Source of the DNA: Limnanthes douglasii subsp. nivea
Lineage: Eukaryota; Streptophyta; Magnoliopsida; Brassicales; Limnanthaceae
Reading direction: 5' to 3'
Length of the DNA stretch: 64,000 nucleotides
Assembly: GCA_036936605.1 (NCBI GenBank)
Contig: JAUPFV010000001.1
Span: 31,877,900 to 31,941,899, forward strand
Within the stretch, counting starts at the first letter, position 1. The number at the start of each line of letters is the position of its first letter. Of the stretch, positions 44,600 to 55,530 are shown piece by piece. The notes beneath the pieces are model-generated. The model was not told where the DNA came from. It saw only the letters and a program-made list of their open reading frames with translations, and ran no database searches. A program made the position numbers and the translations under genes.

Positions 44600-45060
44600 G
44601 TCGCACCGACAGTGAAAATACACATGTTTAAACAAGTGGTTAACAACTTATTTTTCACTAGTAAATATATTTATGCAAGTGAATATTTACGTATTTTCAT
44701 ATGTGGATAACTTGTTTGTCAATTGTGAACATGCCTTTCCACAAATAAATGTATTTCCGCAAGTGAAATATATGTATTTTTGTACGTGATACAAAACTTG
44801 TTTTTCACAAGTGAAAAATGACTTTTTTCACGAGCAAATGTATTTTCGCTAATGAATTGTATTTTTTTTACAGGGGACAACAATTTATTTTCACTTGTGA
44901 AAATGTTTTTCACAAATAAATATATTTATACAAATGGTTTGTAACTTGTTTTTCAAAATTGAAAATGCAGTTTTTGACAAATAAATTTTTTCCCGCAAGT
45001 GCATAGTATGCATTTCAGTAAAATACATAAAGAAAAATACACATTTCTGCAAATGAGTTT
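44600..45060. repeat. Degenerate tandem array of TTTTTCACAAGTG / AAATGTATTT units
   Basis: Variants of AACTTGTTTTTCACAAGTGAAAA, ACAAATAAATGTATTT and CGCAAGTGAA recur about five times with spacing of roughly 75-105 bp. CACAAGTGAAAA and its near complement TTTTCACTTGTG both occur, so parts can pair. Its relation to the M family is uncertain. Confidence 0.7.
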
Positions 45061-45681
45061 GTCATATTTCCATAAATAATAGCAATCATACAAAATATTA
45101 CTATTTTTTATGAGATAAGAAAAAAGACAAATCGTACTACTGTAAAAAAAATTCCAAAGTTTATCAGAAAGCTAGAGTTAAATTGAAACAAAAAATATAT
45201 AATTTCATACAGTAGTTTTATCCGATTCAATAAATTATAATTTTTTATTAAAAATATAAAATACTAAAATCAAATCATCAAATTATATATCATATAACAC
45301 ACTTTCTCGAAATTATATATAAAACATGTACTTATATTAATTAAAATTCCTAACCAATAGATTTATATAAGAAAAGTTAGAAAGAATATATGTAAAGAAA
45401 AAAACTAAAAGAACAAGGTAAATATTTATTAGTAATTAATAATTTATTACTTAATATTATAATATTATAAGATATTTGCATGAAAATCTAGGTATTTAAT
45501 AGTATATAAAGTTGATGTTGGATATCTATGTTAATAGAAAAAGTCGGATAAAAATTTATATTATTAAAAACAATTAGAAAACCATAAAAAAAATATAGTA
45601 AAAATATATCGCTTAAATTATGAGAAAAAACACTATTAGTAGAAAAAACACTATTACAAAAAAATTTATGAGTGTTTTTAA
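45061..45681. other. Unassigned AT-rich sequence
   Basis: Extremely AT-rich. No gene, transposon motif or array is seen. Confidence 0.45.
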
Positions 45682-47040
45682 GAGAAAAGTATTCATAAAT
45701 ACACATTCAACTATCTCATTACTATTTAATATCCAAAAATTGCATACTACTAGTAGATACCTCCACTACAGCGAAAAATCATAAATGATCCTTTTCTCTT
45801 TTTTCAACCAAAATTCTATTTCTTATTTTTTTTAAACCTGTATCTTTCAAACTGTAGTTCGGAAATAAAAATCTGAAAGAACCATTGGCTTTGTTTTGAA
45901 TAAAAGTAGTTCTATTAATAATATTTTTGAATTTTTTTCCGTCCGTAACATGCGAGACTAGACAAAACCAACCCTGCGAGATTCAATTTTCAATTTTTTG
46001 TCAACGTGCATGTGAAAGTAACAATAAAATCGAATTTGATCCTCTGAAAATATATTGAACTCGCTTCTTCTTTAGCTATTGTACGAAAAACTCACATGGT
46101 TGTATTGTGCAAGGTCATACGAAGAACTCGCACAGTTAGATTATAATGAAAAACTCCCATGTTTAATATTCAATAAACTCACATGGTTAAACATGTACAA
46201 AACTCTCGTGGTTGGAACAATAACGTACAGATCTTTCATGGTTTGAACCATAAGGATCTAATGAAGAACTCTCATGACTAATATTCAATAAACTAGCATG
46301 ATTAAAAATATACAAAAGTCTCATGGTTTGAACCATAAGGATCTAATGAAGAACTCACATGCTTGAATTATAATGAAGAACTCTCATGTCATATTCAATA
46401 AACTCGCATGGTTAAAAATGTACATAAGTCTCATGATTGAACTATCGTGGTTAAAATTGAATGGTTTAATATATAAGAACTCGCACTGTTAGATTATATT
46501 GAAGAACTCTCATCCCTAATATTCAATAAACTCGCATGGTTAAAAATGTACAGACTTCTCATGGTTGAACTTTCATAGTTAAAATCGAATGATATAATAT
46601 ACAAGAACTCGCACGGTTAGATTATAATGAATAACTCTCATGTTTAATATTTAATAAACTCGCATGGTTAAAAATGTCCAGAACTCTCATGGTTGAAACA
46701 TAATGTACATAACTCTCATGGTTAAAAATGTACATAACTCTTACAATTGAACTCACATGTTACTGGTGAATTTTGTTTTTAAAAAGTATTAAAAATATTA
46801 CCAATGAATCTAGTTTGTTTGTCTTAAGAAAACAAAGCTGGTGGTACTTTCAGATTTATTTCCGAGCTTTAGTTCGAAAGATATGGACCTTTAAAAAATA
46901 AAATAAAGATAAAAAGTAAGAAAGAAAATTTTTGGTTCAAGAATTAAAAATAGTTATATGACCGTTGATGAAACATGAGTATTTGAGTTAATATTAAAGA
47001 ATTGAGTATTGAATTAGAGTTATTTAGTTGAGATGGATCT
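45682..47040. mobile_element. M3: TIR element with long subterminal inverted repeats and a minisatellite core
   Basis: Left block 45790-45960 (CTGTATCTTTCAAACTGTAG, AATAAAAATCTGAAAGAACC, GCTTTGTTTTGAATAAAAG) is the reverse complement of right block 46770-46900 (TGGTGGTACTTTCAGATTTA, GCTTTAGTTCGAAAGATATG). Both match the left subterminal block of M2 (33380-33530). The left end GAGAAAAGTATTCATAAATA resembles the M2 terminus AGAAAAGTACCGGTAAATAC. The core is an array of CATGGTT-containing units. No coding capacity. The right terminus is unclear because a hAT-like MITE starts at about 47045. Confidence 0.7.
46080..46765. repeat. Minisatellite of CATGGTT units (about 25-35 bp)
   Basis: AACTCTCATGGTTGAA, AACTCGCATGGTTAAAAATG and AACTCGCACGGTTAGATTAT units alternate about 20 times with variable spacing. 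A longer-period pattern of about 120-150 bp (array phrases repeating near 46280, 46400, 46530, 46660) is visible. Confidence 0.88.
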
Positions 47041-47044
47041 TAAG

Positions 47045-47610
47045 TAGGGTTGTCAACAGTTCTAGAGAACTGAGAACCGGACCAAACTTTAACGGTTCGG
47101 TTTGCGGTTCCATTCTAAAACTGAGACCGATAAGGAACCAAAACAATAAAACTGGTTCGGAATAGAACCGATAAAACTGATAAACTGGTATAACTGATAA
47201 AAGTGATAAACTGATATAACTGATAAGGAATCGAAACAATAAAACTGTTAAAACCGAATGTTTTTTTATAAATTATATTACCAAAATTAATAGTTAATTG
47301 CTAATTTTTTTATAAAAATCAAAGATTAACTTCTAAAGTTTAATTTTTATATAATTTATTTAATTAAAAAACTTTAAAAATAAAATTATAATTAAAAAAA
47401 TTTAAGTGGACAGACCGGACAAAAACCAGACCGATAACGAATCGAACCGAAACCGGAACCAAATTGAATTAGACCGGACCGAATCGATCCGAAAATTTAG
47501 CAGTGCAGTTCGGTTTTGAAAAATACAATCGAAAGACCGACAAACGAATAAGTTTAACGATCTAGTATGGTTCGTCAAAACTGGATAGAACCAAACCTAC
47601 AATAACACCG
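47045..47610. mobile_element. hAT-like MITE (hAT-1)
   Basis: The left end TAGGGTTGTCAACAGTTC and the right end complement CGGTGTTATTGTAGGTTTGG resemble the TAGGGGTGTTATTCGGTTCG ends of plant hAT MITEs. Subterminal zones rich in ACCGG / CCGGT and AACCGAAACCGG on both sides, with an AT-rich middle, are also typical. Flanking octamers ATCTTAAG (47037-47044) and CTCTTAAA (47611-47618) agree at 6 of 8, a possible decayed 8-bp target duplication. Not autonomous. Confidence 0.55.
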
Positions 47611-47979
47611 CTCTTAAATAAAATTGTTTGGATATTGGACGATAGTATAGTGCTTTTAGCATTCATTTCTTTCTTTTATATTCGGGTTTTATTAATATTA
47701 AAAAAAAATGAAGCAAAACAAAAGGTTGATCAGTATTTTATTTAGTGCATAAATCAACAGTGAATAAAGAAAATTATCTAATGAATCAAAGTATACAAAT
47801 ATACTCATTAAAACAAACCGATATACAACCGATATACATTATTTGACGAGTATACATTTTTTAATTGAATCCCACCTTTTGAATTCAACTTCAGAAATGG
47901 TCACATTAGACCACCCCAAAAAATAATAATAAATAATAAATAATAAATAAAATTATCGACTCACATATACTATCTACAT
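47611..47979. other. Spacer downstream of the CTNIP-like gene
   Basis: AT-rich. It probably contains the 3' UTR of the minus-strand gene; a TTTATT (AATAAA on the minus strand) lies at 47737-47742. No other feature is seen. Confidence 0.45.
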
Positions 47980-48306
47980 CTAACTTAACCGGTGATCAAC
48001 AGCAAGACCGAGCGAAGGAACATGACTTGGGTAAGAGCCACTAAAACGAGCTGAACCATGACCGGCGAAGTGTCTTTCTCCCAGCGGACAACCTGATCCG
48101 CTTGAGCCGGGGATGTTGGTGCAGCCAGAGGGCCCTGAAGGAGGCACGGGACCCCTTTGTAATACCGATTTCAATATCTGAACCTCTTCGTTTATTATAC
48201 GTAACTTCTGATATTCTTGTAATAATAGCCTGCTCGCCTCATATGGCTGCACCATATTTACAAGCACAAGCACTGCAATTACTAAACATATCTTTAAATC
48301 TTTCAT
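47980..48306 (-). CDS. CTNIP/SCREW-type phytocytokine precursor (small secreted peptide)
   Basis: A complete 108-residue frame. I chose the ATG at 48304-48306 because the next residues form a clean signal peptide (MKDLKICLVIAVLVLVNMVQ, cleavage probably after YEA at 24); the upstream in-frame ATG at 48372 would put a charged KKNKR stretch before it and lies above the predicted transcription start. After a variable region with LRIINEEVQILKSVLQRG (28-52), the conserved C-terminal part reads PVPPSGPSGCTNIPG (53-67) and GCPLGERHFAGHG (72-84), with Cys62 and Cys73 as the expected disulfide pair. In Arabidopsis, CTNIP/SCREW peptides are immune- and drought-linked signals sensed by the receptor kinase HSL3/NUT. 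A tail of about 24 residues follows the conserved part. The gene has no introns and no disabling change. Family assignment rests on the motif, not a database search. Confidence 0.8.
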   Translation of the reverse strand: MKDLKICLVIAVLVLVNMVQPYEASRLLLQEYQKLRIINEEVQILKSVLQRGPVPPSGPSGCTNIPGSSGSGCPLGERHFAGHGSARFSGSYPSHVPSLGLAVDHRLS

Positions 48307-48379
48307 TTTGCTTCTCTTGTTTTTTTTTTCCAAAAAGATAGGAAAAATAATAATGTAAAGAATCTCATGCAAGAGAAAG

Positions 48380-48388
48380 TATTTATAG
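48380..48388 (-). promoter_or_regulatory. TATA box of the CTNIP-like gene
   Basis: The minus strand reads CTATAAATA, 74 bp upstream of the chosen ATG. This puts the transcription start near 48350 with a 5' UTR of about 45 bp and supports the downstream ATG over the one at 48372. Confidence 0.7.
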
Positions 48389-48441
48389 GTTGAGGAATTT
48401 AGAGGTTTTGTTATTTTTAATCTTACATATACAATATGTTT

Positions 48442-48505
48442 TTGACCGTTGACTACGTTTGCGAAGTATCAAACGGGCTACAATAAGAATTGTGACTTTT
48501 GTCAA
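48442..48505. promoter_or_regulatory. W-box cluster upstream of the CTNIP-like gene
   Basis: TTGACC (48442-48447) and TTGACT (48449-48454) are adjacent, and a third TTGAC core is on the minus strand (GTCAA, 48501-48505). W-boxes bind WRKY factors. Three cores within about 65 bp, roughly 55-125 bp upstream of TATA, fit the pathogen- or stress-induced expression known for this peptide family. Induction itself is inference. Confidence 0.6.
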
Positions 48506-48649
48506 TGTGAGATTCTACTTTAAAATATTTAAAATATTTTCTAATATCTATTGTATGCAATGGATCATATTGAAGATATTGAATTGGTCATAAGCAAAAA
48601 GCGTGAGAAATAACGTGTGTTAATAAACAAAAGTGTATTTCTCAAGTTA

Positions 48650-49840
48650 GGAAGATCTGGTGGTGACTGATGGCCTCATCCCCAAAATGGTCGCGGTAAA
48701 ATCAAATGATTAATTATACATCTCATCAAAATTTTAGATTTACGAAAATTTGATATTTTATATAAATAAATAAACGAATGCCGTATTTTTCTTTATTTGG
48801 TAATAGTGTATGATATATATATATATACATATATGTCATATTGTTCTGCATCTCGTAAAGTTTTATTAAGTTGTTTTCAATTTTGATATCAAAAGGTTAT
48901 AACTTTTATTATGGATTCAGATATTTTATGAATAAAATAGAAATGTTCGTATTTAGAGTATTTTATAAATAAGATAAAATATTAATGTTTGTCTCGTGAT
49001 GTGTTTAGGAAAGGTTCAATGACTTTCGTTTGTATAAATTTAAAGATTTCTTTTGGTATGTTTGTATCTATTTTTTTTTTGTCTGTTTTTTCCTGATACA
49101 TTTTATGCGAGAAACATAATCTGAATCATGAATGGAACCTAATAAATCATTATATAAACCACAAGACATTCTTGTTTCAGTATTTCCTCTTTTTAGGTAT
49201 CATGAGAAATTAATTCATTAAATATCCACTTATCGCGTTAGTATTTGTAAAAGGTTTGAAAGCTCTTAAACTAACTAAAATGTAGATCCTACCACATATT
49301 CCTGAGGAAGCATAACCTTAAGTTCCTTTAACTTTCATATGATAATTCACATTCCAATAATATGTTACCTTATCGTCTTCTTACCATGAAATTTTATGGT
49401 GGAGACTTGACTCAGTATCATCTGATTCTTCACCTTACTATTTTTGGTAAAACATTTCTCAAGTTTTTTAAAAAAACTCAATCGCATGGATGGTCTCAGT
49501 TGAGACATTCTCACTGAATGTTAAAGGTATTCCATGTTTCATGATTCCCAAACAAAACCGATTTTTTACTTTTATTATGTCATAAGTTATTTATTCTCCT
49601 CATGAGAACTATCTTCAGTGAGAGAGTTGAACTTATTAGTCCTTAGTAGAAGTTAAAGTAGTTCAAATACTATTCATGTATCATTTTTTTATTAGAAAAA
49701 TTAAACCCATTTAAAGTTGGAGGTTTATTATCAATTGGGCTAAAATTATTGGCTTTCACTACAATAATACACATAACAAATAGCACATAGACAATATATT
49801 TATTGACATATAAATTTTAAAAATGTTTAAATATGAATTC
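48650..49840 (-). mobile_element. Copia-E, left part (integrase remnant, gag, start of leader)
   Basis: The minus strand matches Copia-D: 48660-48750 aligns with its integrase region near 40660-40740, 48990-49150 with 41020-41200, and 49160-49650 with gag at 41860-42340 (AAGGTTTGAAAGCTCTTAAA, TTACCATGAAATTTTATGGTGG and others). Much of pol is deleted. All frames are broken. The left edge lies about 350 bp upstream of the CTNIP-like ATG. The element is cut at 49840 by Gypsy-F and resumes at 61121. Confidence 0.8.
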
Positions 49841-50205
49841 TGGTGATGATAAAATCTAATTTATGGGTAATTATGGAAGACCTTTAGGTTATTCGGTATT
49901 AAGTTTTTCGTAGAGAGTAGGGGGATAAATGAGGTGTTTGTATGTAATGTTTTAGGAAAACATTTCAATTCATTTATTGTTGTTAGTTAAGTTATTTATA
50001 CTCTTTTTAAGATTCATGGACCATTCGGTTCGAATCTACTATTTGGCTTAATTTAATGAGCCCTCAAGCCTATAATTCAATGTACTAGGCACATAGCTGA
50101 GTCATCAAGCTTACAACTTACTGTTTATTCCTCAAGTTTTGGCCCTCTAAATAAATTCTGAACTACTTTACTGTAAAGGACATTCAAGAAAATCTGATAC
50201 TATCA
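49841..50205 (-). promoter_or_regulatory. Gypsy-F 3' LTR
   Basis: 365 bp, TG...CA ends. The minus-strand TATA is TATAAATAA (plus 49992-50000). The adjacent CTAGCCCCTTAGC (50207-50219) gives a purine-rich GCTAAGGGGCTAG on the minus strand, the candidate polypurine tract. Confidence 0.9.
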
Positions 50206-53200
50206 TCTAGCCCCTTAGCTATTTCTGATTTATTTCGGGAGAGCTAATACTATAAAGGATTTCTGAACCGCACCGCAGTGGGTTCTTAAATCCCTTTCTA
50301 CTAAAAGATCACAACTTTGAATGGTTAGTTTCCTCATTACAAGTGTTATGTAGTCATTGGAGAAATCGATTGGTTTTTTCTTGGAAATAGTATCATTGCT
50401 AAGAAAGGAAAGAAAAGGCTACAATTAATAACCTTTCCTAATTATTACTATTAGTTTATCTTCCTTAGTAAAACACTCAAGTGCGTATTTTTTATTGATA
50501 TATAAGGGTATTTTTTACTATTTATATTTCTAGAGTGAGAAATAAATTTATTTTCATAATTCTAAGTAGATAAAAAAATTAACTTTCACCCAAATTTTTA
50601 TGTCGTTCTTCTTGTTTTTTTTAAAATTTTGTATGTTTACAGCAAGGACTACACTAATTAGAGGAGGTTAGCTCAATTTCTCCGAGTTGGAAAGAGAAAG
50701 AAGGCAAGCCAGAATTGTTCCTGGACTACCTGGTTCTCCGGTGATTCAAGTTTCAAAACCAGACATAAGTTCTTCACCCGGTAAACAACCTTTTGTTTCT
50801 AAACTCAGCCCCCTTGCACAATCTCTTACGATCCTCAACCAATAAGCTCAATCAGCTAAGACTCACTCAAAAAAAAACTTGTTAGCAATCGTAAACCTCC
50901 ATCAACTTTCATTACTATGGGGACGAATATCAGAGAAAATACTTCTTGTAGGATTGTTAGACTCTCTAAGGCTAAGAACAAGCCTTCCACATCAGAGAAA
51001 GAAATGTAGAAACCATCAAAGGTTTATGCTGATACCAGCAATCTTTCTCACCAAAATCAATTGAGGGGAAAACAATTACTACGAATCTTCCAACATCTTC
51101 TTCTATTGAGCTTCCTCATATCGAGGAAGATAACCCTGGTAACTAGGTCGGTGATCCTGAATAAATGGAACCACAGATGATGGAAGAGAATATGGATGAT
51201 AGTGGTGAAGATATGCCTTTGGAGACATCATATCACACTAGAGATACTCGAAAAGAAACTCGAGAAAAAAAAACCCTCTCATAGAATTCGAACCAGTTCC
51301 AGAATGTCTGGTTGGGCGAGTCAGGCTCAATTTCACTAAGGTCAACATCAAATACTTGTTGTCTTTACAAATAATATTTTTATATACACTCACACAATCA
51401 ATTTGGGTAAAATTCAGAGCAAGTAGGGGTTTCCTGAATCAATCAAAGTCAGGATTCCAATCCCTGAAGGGACTCGGATGGACTGCAAAGTAAGAGAGCT
51501 CGTGGTGTACCCCAAAATGCTCAATTGAGGTCTCAGGTTTCATATGGACCCGAAAATTGTGAGATATTTTAACTTAGTAAAATTATGCCCGAGTCAACTA
51601 ATTCCCACCGTTTGGTTTACAATTTTGGCCAGTATTATAGCTTCGAAGCTATCAAAGATTCTGATGCCTTTGGAGCAATTTACCGCTGTGGCTAGTTTGT
51701 GTCGAAATGGTAACAATCCCTTTTACTATTTTAACATGGGAAATGATTATAAAGTAGTCAATAATTTACTTGAAGTGGATAAACTTTGGAGAACCTAGTT
51801 TCTATTCATTGGTGGTGCTTGGGAAAATGGAAGAAAAATCACCTCTAAAGGAAATTCGAGTATGCTTACAAGATACTGGAAGTTTTCACGTAAGTATTTT
51901 TCTTTTAACATATTGTTTTTGCCATGTTTGGATATTGATTCTTACATCGAACATATTATAACAGTGTTTTCAAAGCTATTTTCACAGAACCTTGAAAATG
52001 AGAAAGTTATTTTCACCAGACTGCATCAATGGACAGCTGAAAAATATTCGAATGAATTTCATAGTTGTTTTACAATATGAAATATGGTGAGAGCTCACCT
52101 ATGGAGGACAAATTTGATCTGTGGGCTCTCATGGGAATAGTTCACTACCCCTCCATAATCATCTGATATTCTTAAGAGAAGTGAGCAAGATGATGGCAAG
52201 ATTTTTGTACCAACCAGAAATAAAGCTCCCAGTCATCTTGATAAGATTAAGAAAAATAAGAAGAAGAATGATGAAGAAGAGGGGGAACCATCTCAAGTCA
52301 CTCCCGAGCTGGGAAGCAAGGGACCTTCGGATGAAATAGATGCAGCTCTATTAGAAGCTATGACAGTTACTGTGGGGAAGATTAAATATCCCTCAAAATC
52401 TTTGATGGTTAAGAAGAAGAAGGGGCAGAAGAGAACCAATTAATGCAAAGATAAGAGGGAGACAAAGAAGACGAAAATTATTATTGGCTCAGAGTTCATA
52501 CTCCAATCTAAATTCCCTCCTACCATTACTCATACTGAAGTTCCTTGCCAAGCAGAAGAGTCTGTTGATCCGTCTTCCTCTGTACTTTCTGCTGCTGATA
52601 GACCTTCTTTCAAAGGTATTGATCAGCTAGATGATATATAGAACTTGGGAAACTTCAGTATTAAATATTTTGATAAATTTTGTCCTCATACCACTACAAT
52701 TGCCAATATTGTGACACACGATGGGGAGTTCTTCAAAGTGTCAAAGGAAAATGATGAACTGTGATATGCAGTTTTAGGCTATATAAGGCCTATAGGTGAC
52801 TTGGAAATGCAGGTTAGATCTCAAGTCAAGATGTTGCTTCCTTTCACAATGAAAACCAAACTTTAAAGATCACCATTGGATCGAAGAAAGAAAAATTAGG
52901 TTGAATAAGCAAGTGAAGACTCTTAAGGATGAGGTGGTTCAATCCAAATCTGATCACAATTAGCTGCAACTCAAGTTTGCTGATTTGCAAAAAGAGATTT
53001 CCTTTTTGAAGGAGCAACGGGATAAGGATAAGGTTAGCTTCCAAAACTTATCGGAAGAGAAGAAAAATGTGGAAGATCTTCTAAAAAATAAAGAAGATAA
53101 AGTCACCAATCTTAACGAAAGCACTGCAAAGGATATAGCCGATGCTGTAAATGTATATGTTGATGGTGTATTGAAGTCTATGGAGCAAATAAAAGAATTC

Positions 53201-53450
53201 ATTAAATTGGATATGGTATTAATTGTCCATGAAACCTTTCCCAAACGATCTCTTGGGAATTGTGGAGGTATGTGTCATATGAGGAAATCCTTTTTCATAC
53301 TATGGCTTAGGGTGATAAACTAGGTGTTTCGTCGAATGAGTCTGAATCCGATGATGATGCTAAGGAAAATTCAGATGATGATAAAAAAGAAATAGATAAA
53401 GATAAAGAAAAAGAAGGCAAGGTTGAGAAGAAAACCTAAGGGAACTAGTC
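50206..53450 (+). pseudogene. Antisense extra ORF region of Gypsy-F (decayed)
   Basis: Coding remnants run on the plus strand, opposite to gag-pol. Pieces: ERERRQARIVPGLPGSPVIQ (about 50690-50750); an acidic MEENMDDSGEDMPLE segment (51180-51230); SYGPENCEIF then FEAIKDSDAFGAIYRCG (about 51540-51700); FIGGAWENGRKI (about 51805-51840) followed by PCLDIDSYIEHIITVFSKLF (51919-51978) and IFTRLHQWTAEKYSNEF; K/E-rich stretches at 52240-52480; and a coiled-coil-like KEISFLKEQRDKDKVSFQNL, SEEKKNVEDLLKNKEDKV (open 52985-53323). An acidic DDDAKENSDDDKKEIDKDKE end follows at about 53350-53410. At least six stops or shifts interrupt it. Tat-lineage elements such as Grande are known to carry an antisense ORF here; its function is unknown. 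I infer this is its relic. Confidence 0.6.
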
Positions 53451-53744
53451 CTGAGGTTTACCATTTTTATTGTGTTTGGGTTTTGAACCAAAGTCCTTAA
53501 AGTGTGCAAGGCATTTTGTTGTATTTAAGATTTCTTATTTACTTTATTTACGTCAGTCCTTGTTTTACACAAGGCATTTGGCCATGTATAACTTGAATTT
53601 ATCTACTTTATGTTTTATTACATTTTTTTGCTTTCATTCATATCTGAGCTTAATTAAGTATGATAAAATTAAAGCAATAAATCAAATTCAAACAAGCAAT
53701 TCAAAAGTATTTCATTTAAAGGCCATATATCTTTAATAGATCTT
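53451..53744. other. Gypsy-F spacer between antisense ORF region and tandem array
   Basis: AT-rich. An 88-codon plus-strand frame (53470-53736) has no recognisable content. Confidence 0.4.
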
Positions 53745-54550
53745 TAAAGCATCCAAGCCACTCAAAGGTAACCCATTTCAAGGCAATAAATGTTTAATAA
53801 TTTTTCAATCCACATGAGTCATTCAAAAGTAATCCATTCGAAAGAAATAAATGTTTAATAAGTCTTTAAACCATCTGAACCATCCAAAGGTAATCCATTT
53901 GAAGGAAATAAATGTTTAATAAGTCTTTAATCCATCCAAGCAATTAAAATGTAATTTATTTGAATGCAATAAATGTTTAATAACTTTTTAATCCATCCGA
54001 GTCATTCAAATGTAATCCATTTGAAGACAATAAATGTTTAGTAAGTCTTTAATCCATCCGAACCATTCAAAGGTAATCCATTCGAAGGAAATAAATGTTT
54101 AATAAGCCTTTAATTCATTTGATCCATTCAAAGGTAATCCATTTGAAGAAAATAAATGTATAATAAGTCTTTAATCCATCAAAGCCATTCAAAGGTAATC
54201 CGTTTGAAGACAATAAATGTTTAATTAGTCTTTAGTTCATCCGAGCTATTTAAAGGTAATCCATTTGAAGGTAATAAATGTTTAATAAGTCTTTAATTAA
54301 TCAAAGGCATTCAAAGGTAATCCATTTGAAGACAATAAATGTTTAATAAGTCTTTAATCCATCTGAGCCATTCAAAGGTGATCAATTTGAAGGCAATAAA
54401 TGTTTAATAAGTCTTCAATCAATCTGAGTCATTCAAAGGTAATCCATTTGAAGGTAATAAATGTTTAATAAGTCTTTAATCCATCTGAGCCATTCAAAGG
54501 TAATCCATATGAAGGAAATAAATGTTTAATAAGTCTTTAATCCATCCAAT
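53745..54550. repeat. 61-bp tandem array in the 3' region of Gypsy-F (about 13 copies)
   Basis: CATTCAAAGGTAATCCATTTG followed by AATAAATGTTTAATAAG and TCTTTAATCCATCC recurs with a period of 61 bp (for example 54070, 54131, 54192, 54253, 54314). It lies immediately downstream of pol in element orientation. Tandem arrays at this position are known in Tat-type elements and can seed satellite DNA. Confidence 0.93.
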
Positions 54551-54551
54551 C

Positions 54552-55530
54552 TTAATCAAGATACATTTTCTTTTTAAAAAAGTCAATAATGATATATTGA
54601 TTGAGATTCAGATACCTTATTAAAACATCCAAGCGCCACCATGGTAGGAAAGAGTATGCCCCCAAATATTTACATTGAAGTAAAGAAAAGCGAATATTTA
54701 CAATATGAATGTATTCTAAGTATAACCTGAGATGTTCAACATTCCAAGGGTGATTCAAAATGTTGCCTTTCTTGTCTAGAAGCTTGTACATTCCATGTTT
54801 GACTCTTTCATATACGATGTATTGTCCTTCCCAGTTTGGAGCTAGCTTTCTGAATCTTTTCTCCTTAGTGTGTAAAGACACATTTCTTAATACTTTATTC
54901 CCAACTTGGAAAGATCTTCTTCTTACTTTAGATGCAAACTTGATCCTCATCAAACCTTGGTAATGCACAATTCTTAGATGAGCTTTCACTCTTCTTTCTT
55001 CAATTAAGTCCAATTAACCTCTCACAACCATCTCATTATTCTCTTTTGAATAATTTTAAACTCTGAAAGAGGGAAGAGTAGCTTTTATAGGTGTAATCGT
55101 ATTCATCCCATAAACTAGAGCGGATGAAGACTCTTGAGTGACTATGTGAGGAGTGGTTCGGTATGCCCATAATACTTCTTGTAAGTAACTTGGTCATTTC
55201 CCAGCTGCTCCCTCCAAGTTTGTTTTTCAAACCCGCTAAAATTATTCGATTTCCCACTTCAACTTTTACATTGGCTTGAGGATGAGAAGGAGAATAAAAA
55301 CAATGTTAAATTCATTTTGATGCACCAAACACGTCTATTTCTTTGTTTTCGAACTGAGGACCATTATCTGTAGTGATGTGTTTGGGAATACCAAATCGAC
55401 AACATATGTTGGAGAGGATAAACTTTATCACCGATTTTGATGTTGTTCTAGATAAAGGAGCAAATTCTACCCACTTGGAGAAATAATCTATTGCCACAAT
55501 TATGGTACGACAACCCCCAGAAACCATCAA
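54552..55530 (-). pseudogene. Gypsy-F integrase
   Basis: The minus strand encodes IIVAIDYFSKWVEFAPL (first catalytic D) and ITTDNGPQFENKEI (second D) in the frame 55312-55530, then a shift. After it, WAYRTTPHIVTQESSSALVYG lies at about 55110-55180, and the C-terminal ANWEGQY-type domain (KLAPNWEGQYIVYERVKHG) in the open frame 54552-55013, ending HLRLYLEY. The catalytic-E segment falls in the shifted part (55200-55310). Integrase would insert the DNA copy. Confidence 0.88.

Noticed and set aside
48102..48341. 79-codon plus-strand frame
   Set aside because: It is antisense to the CTNIP-like gene and shows no known motif.
48307..48372. Upstream ATG at 48372 as the start of the CTNIP-like protein
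   Set aside because: It would place charged residues before the signal peptide and lies upstream of the transcription start predicted from the TATA box.
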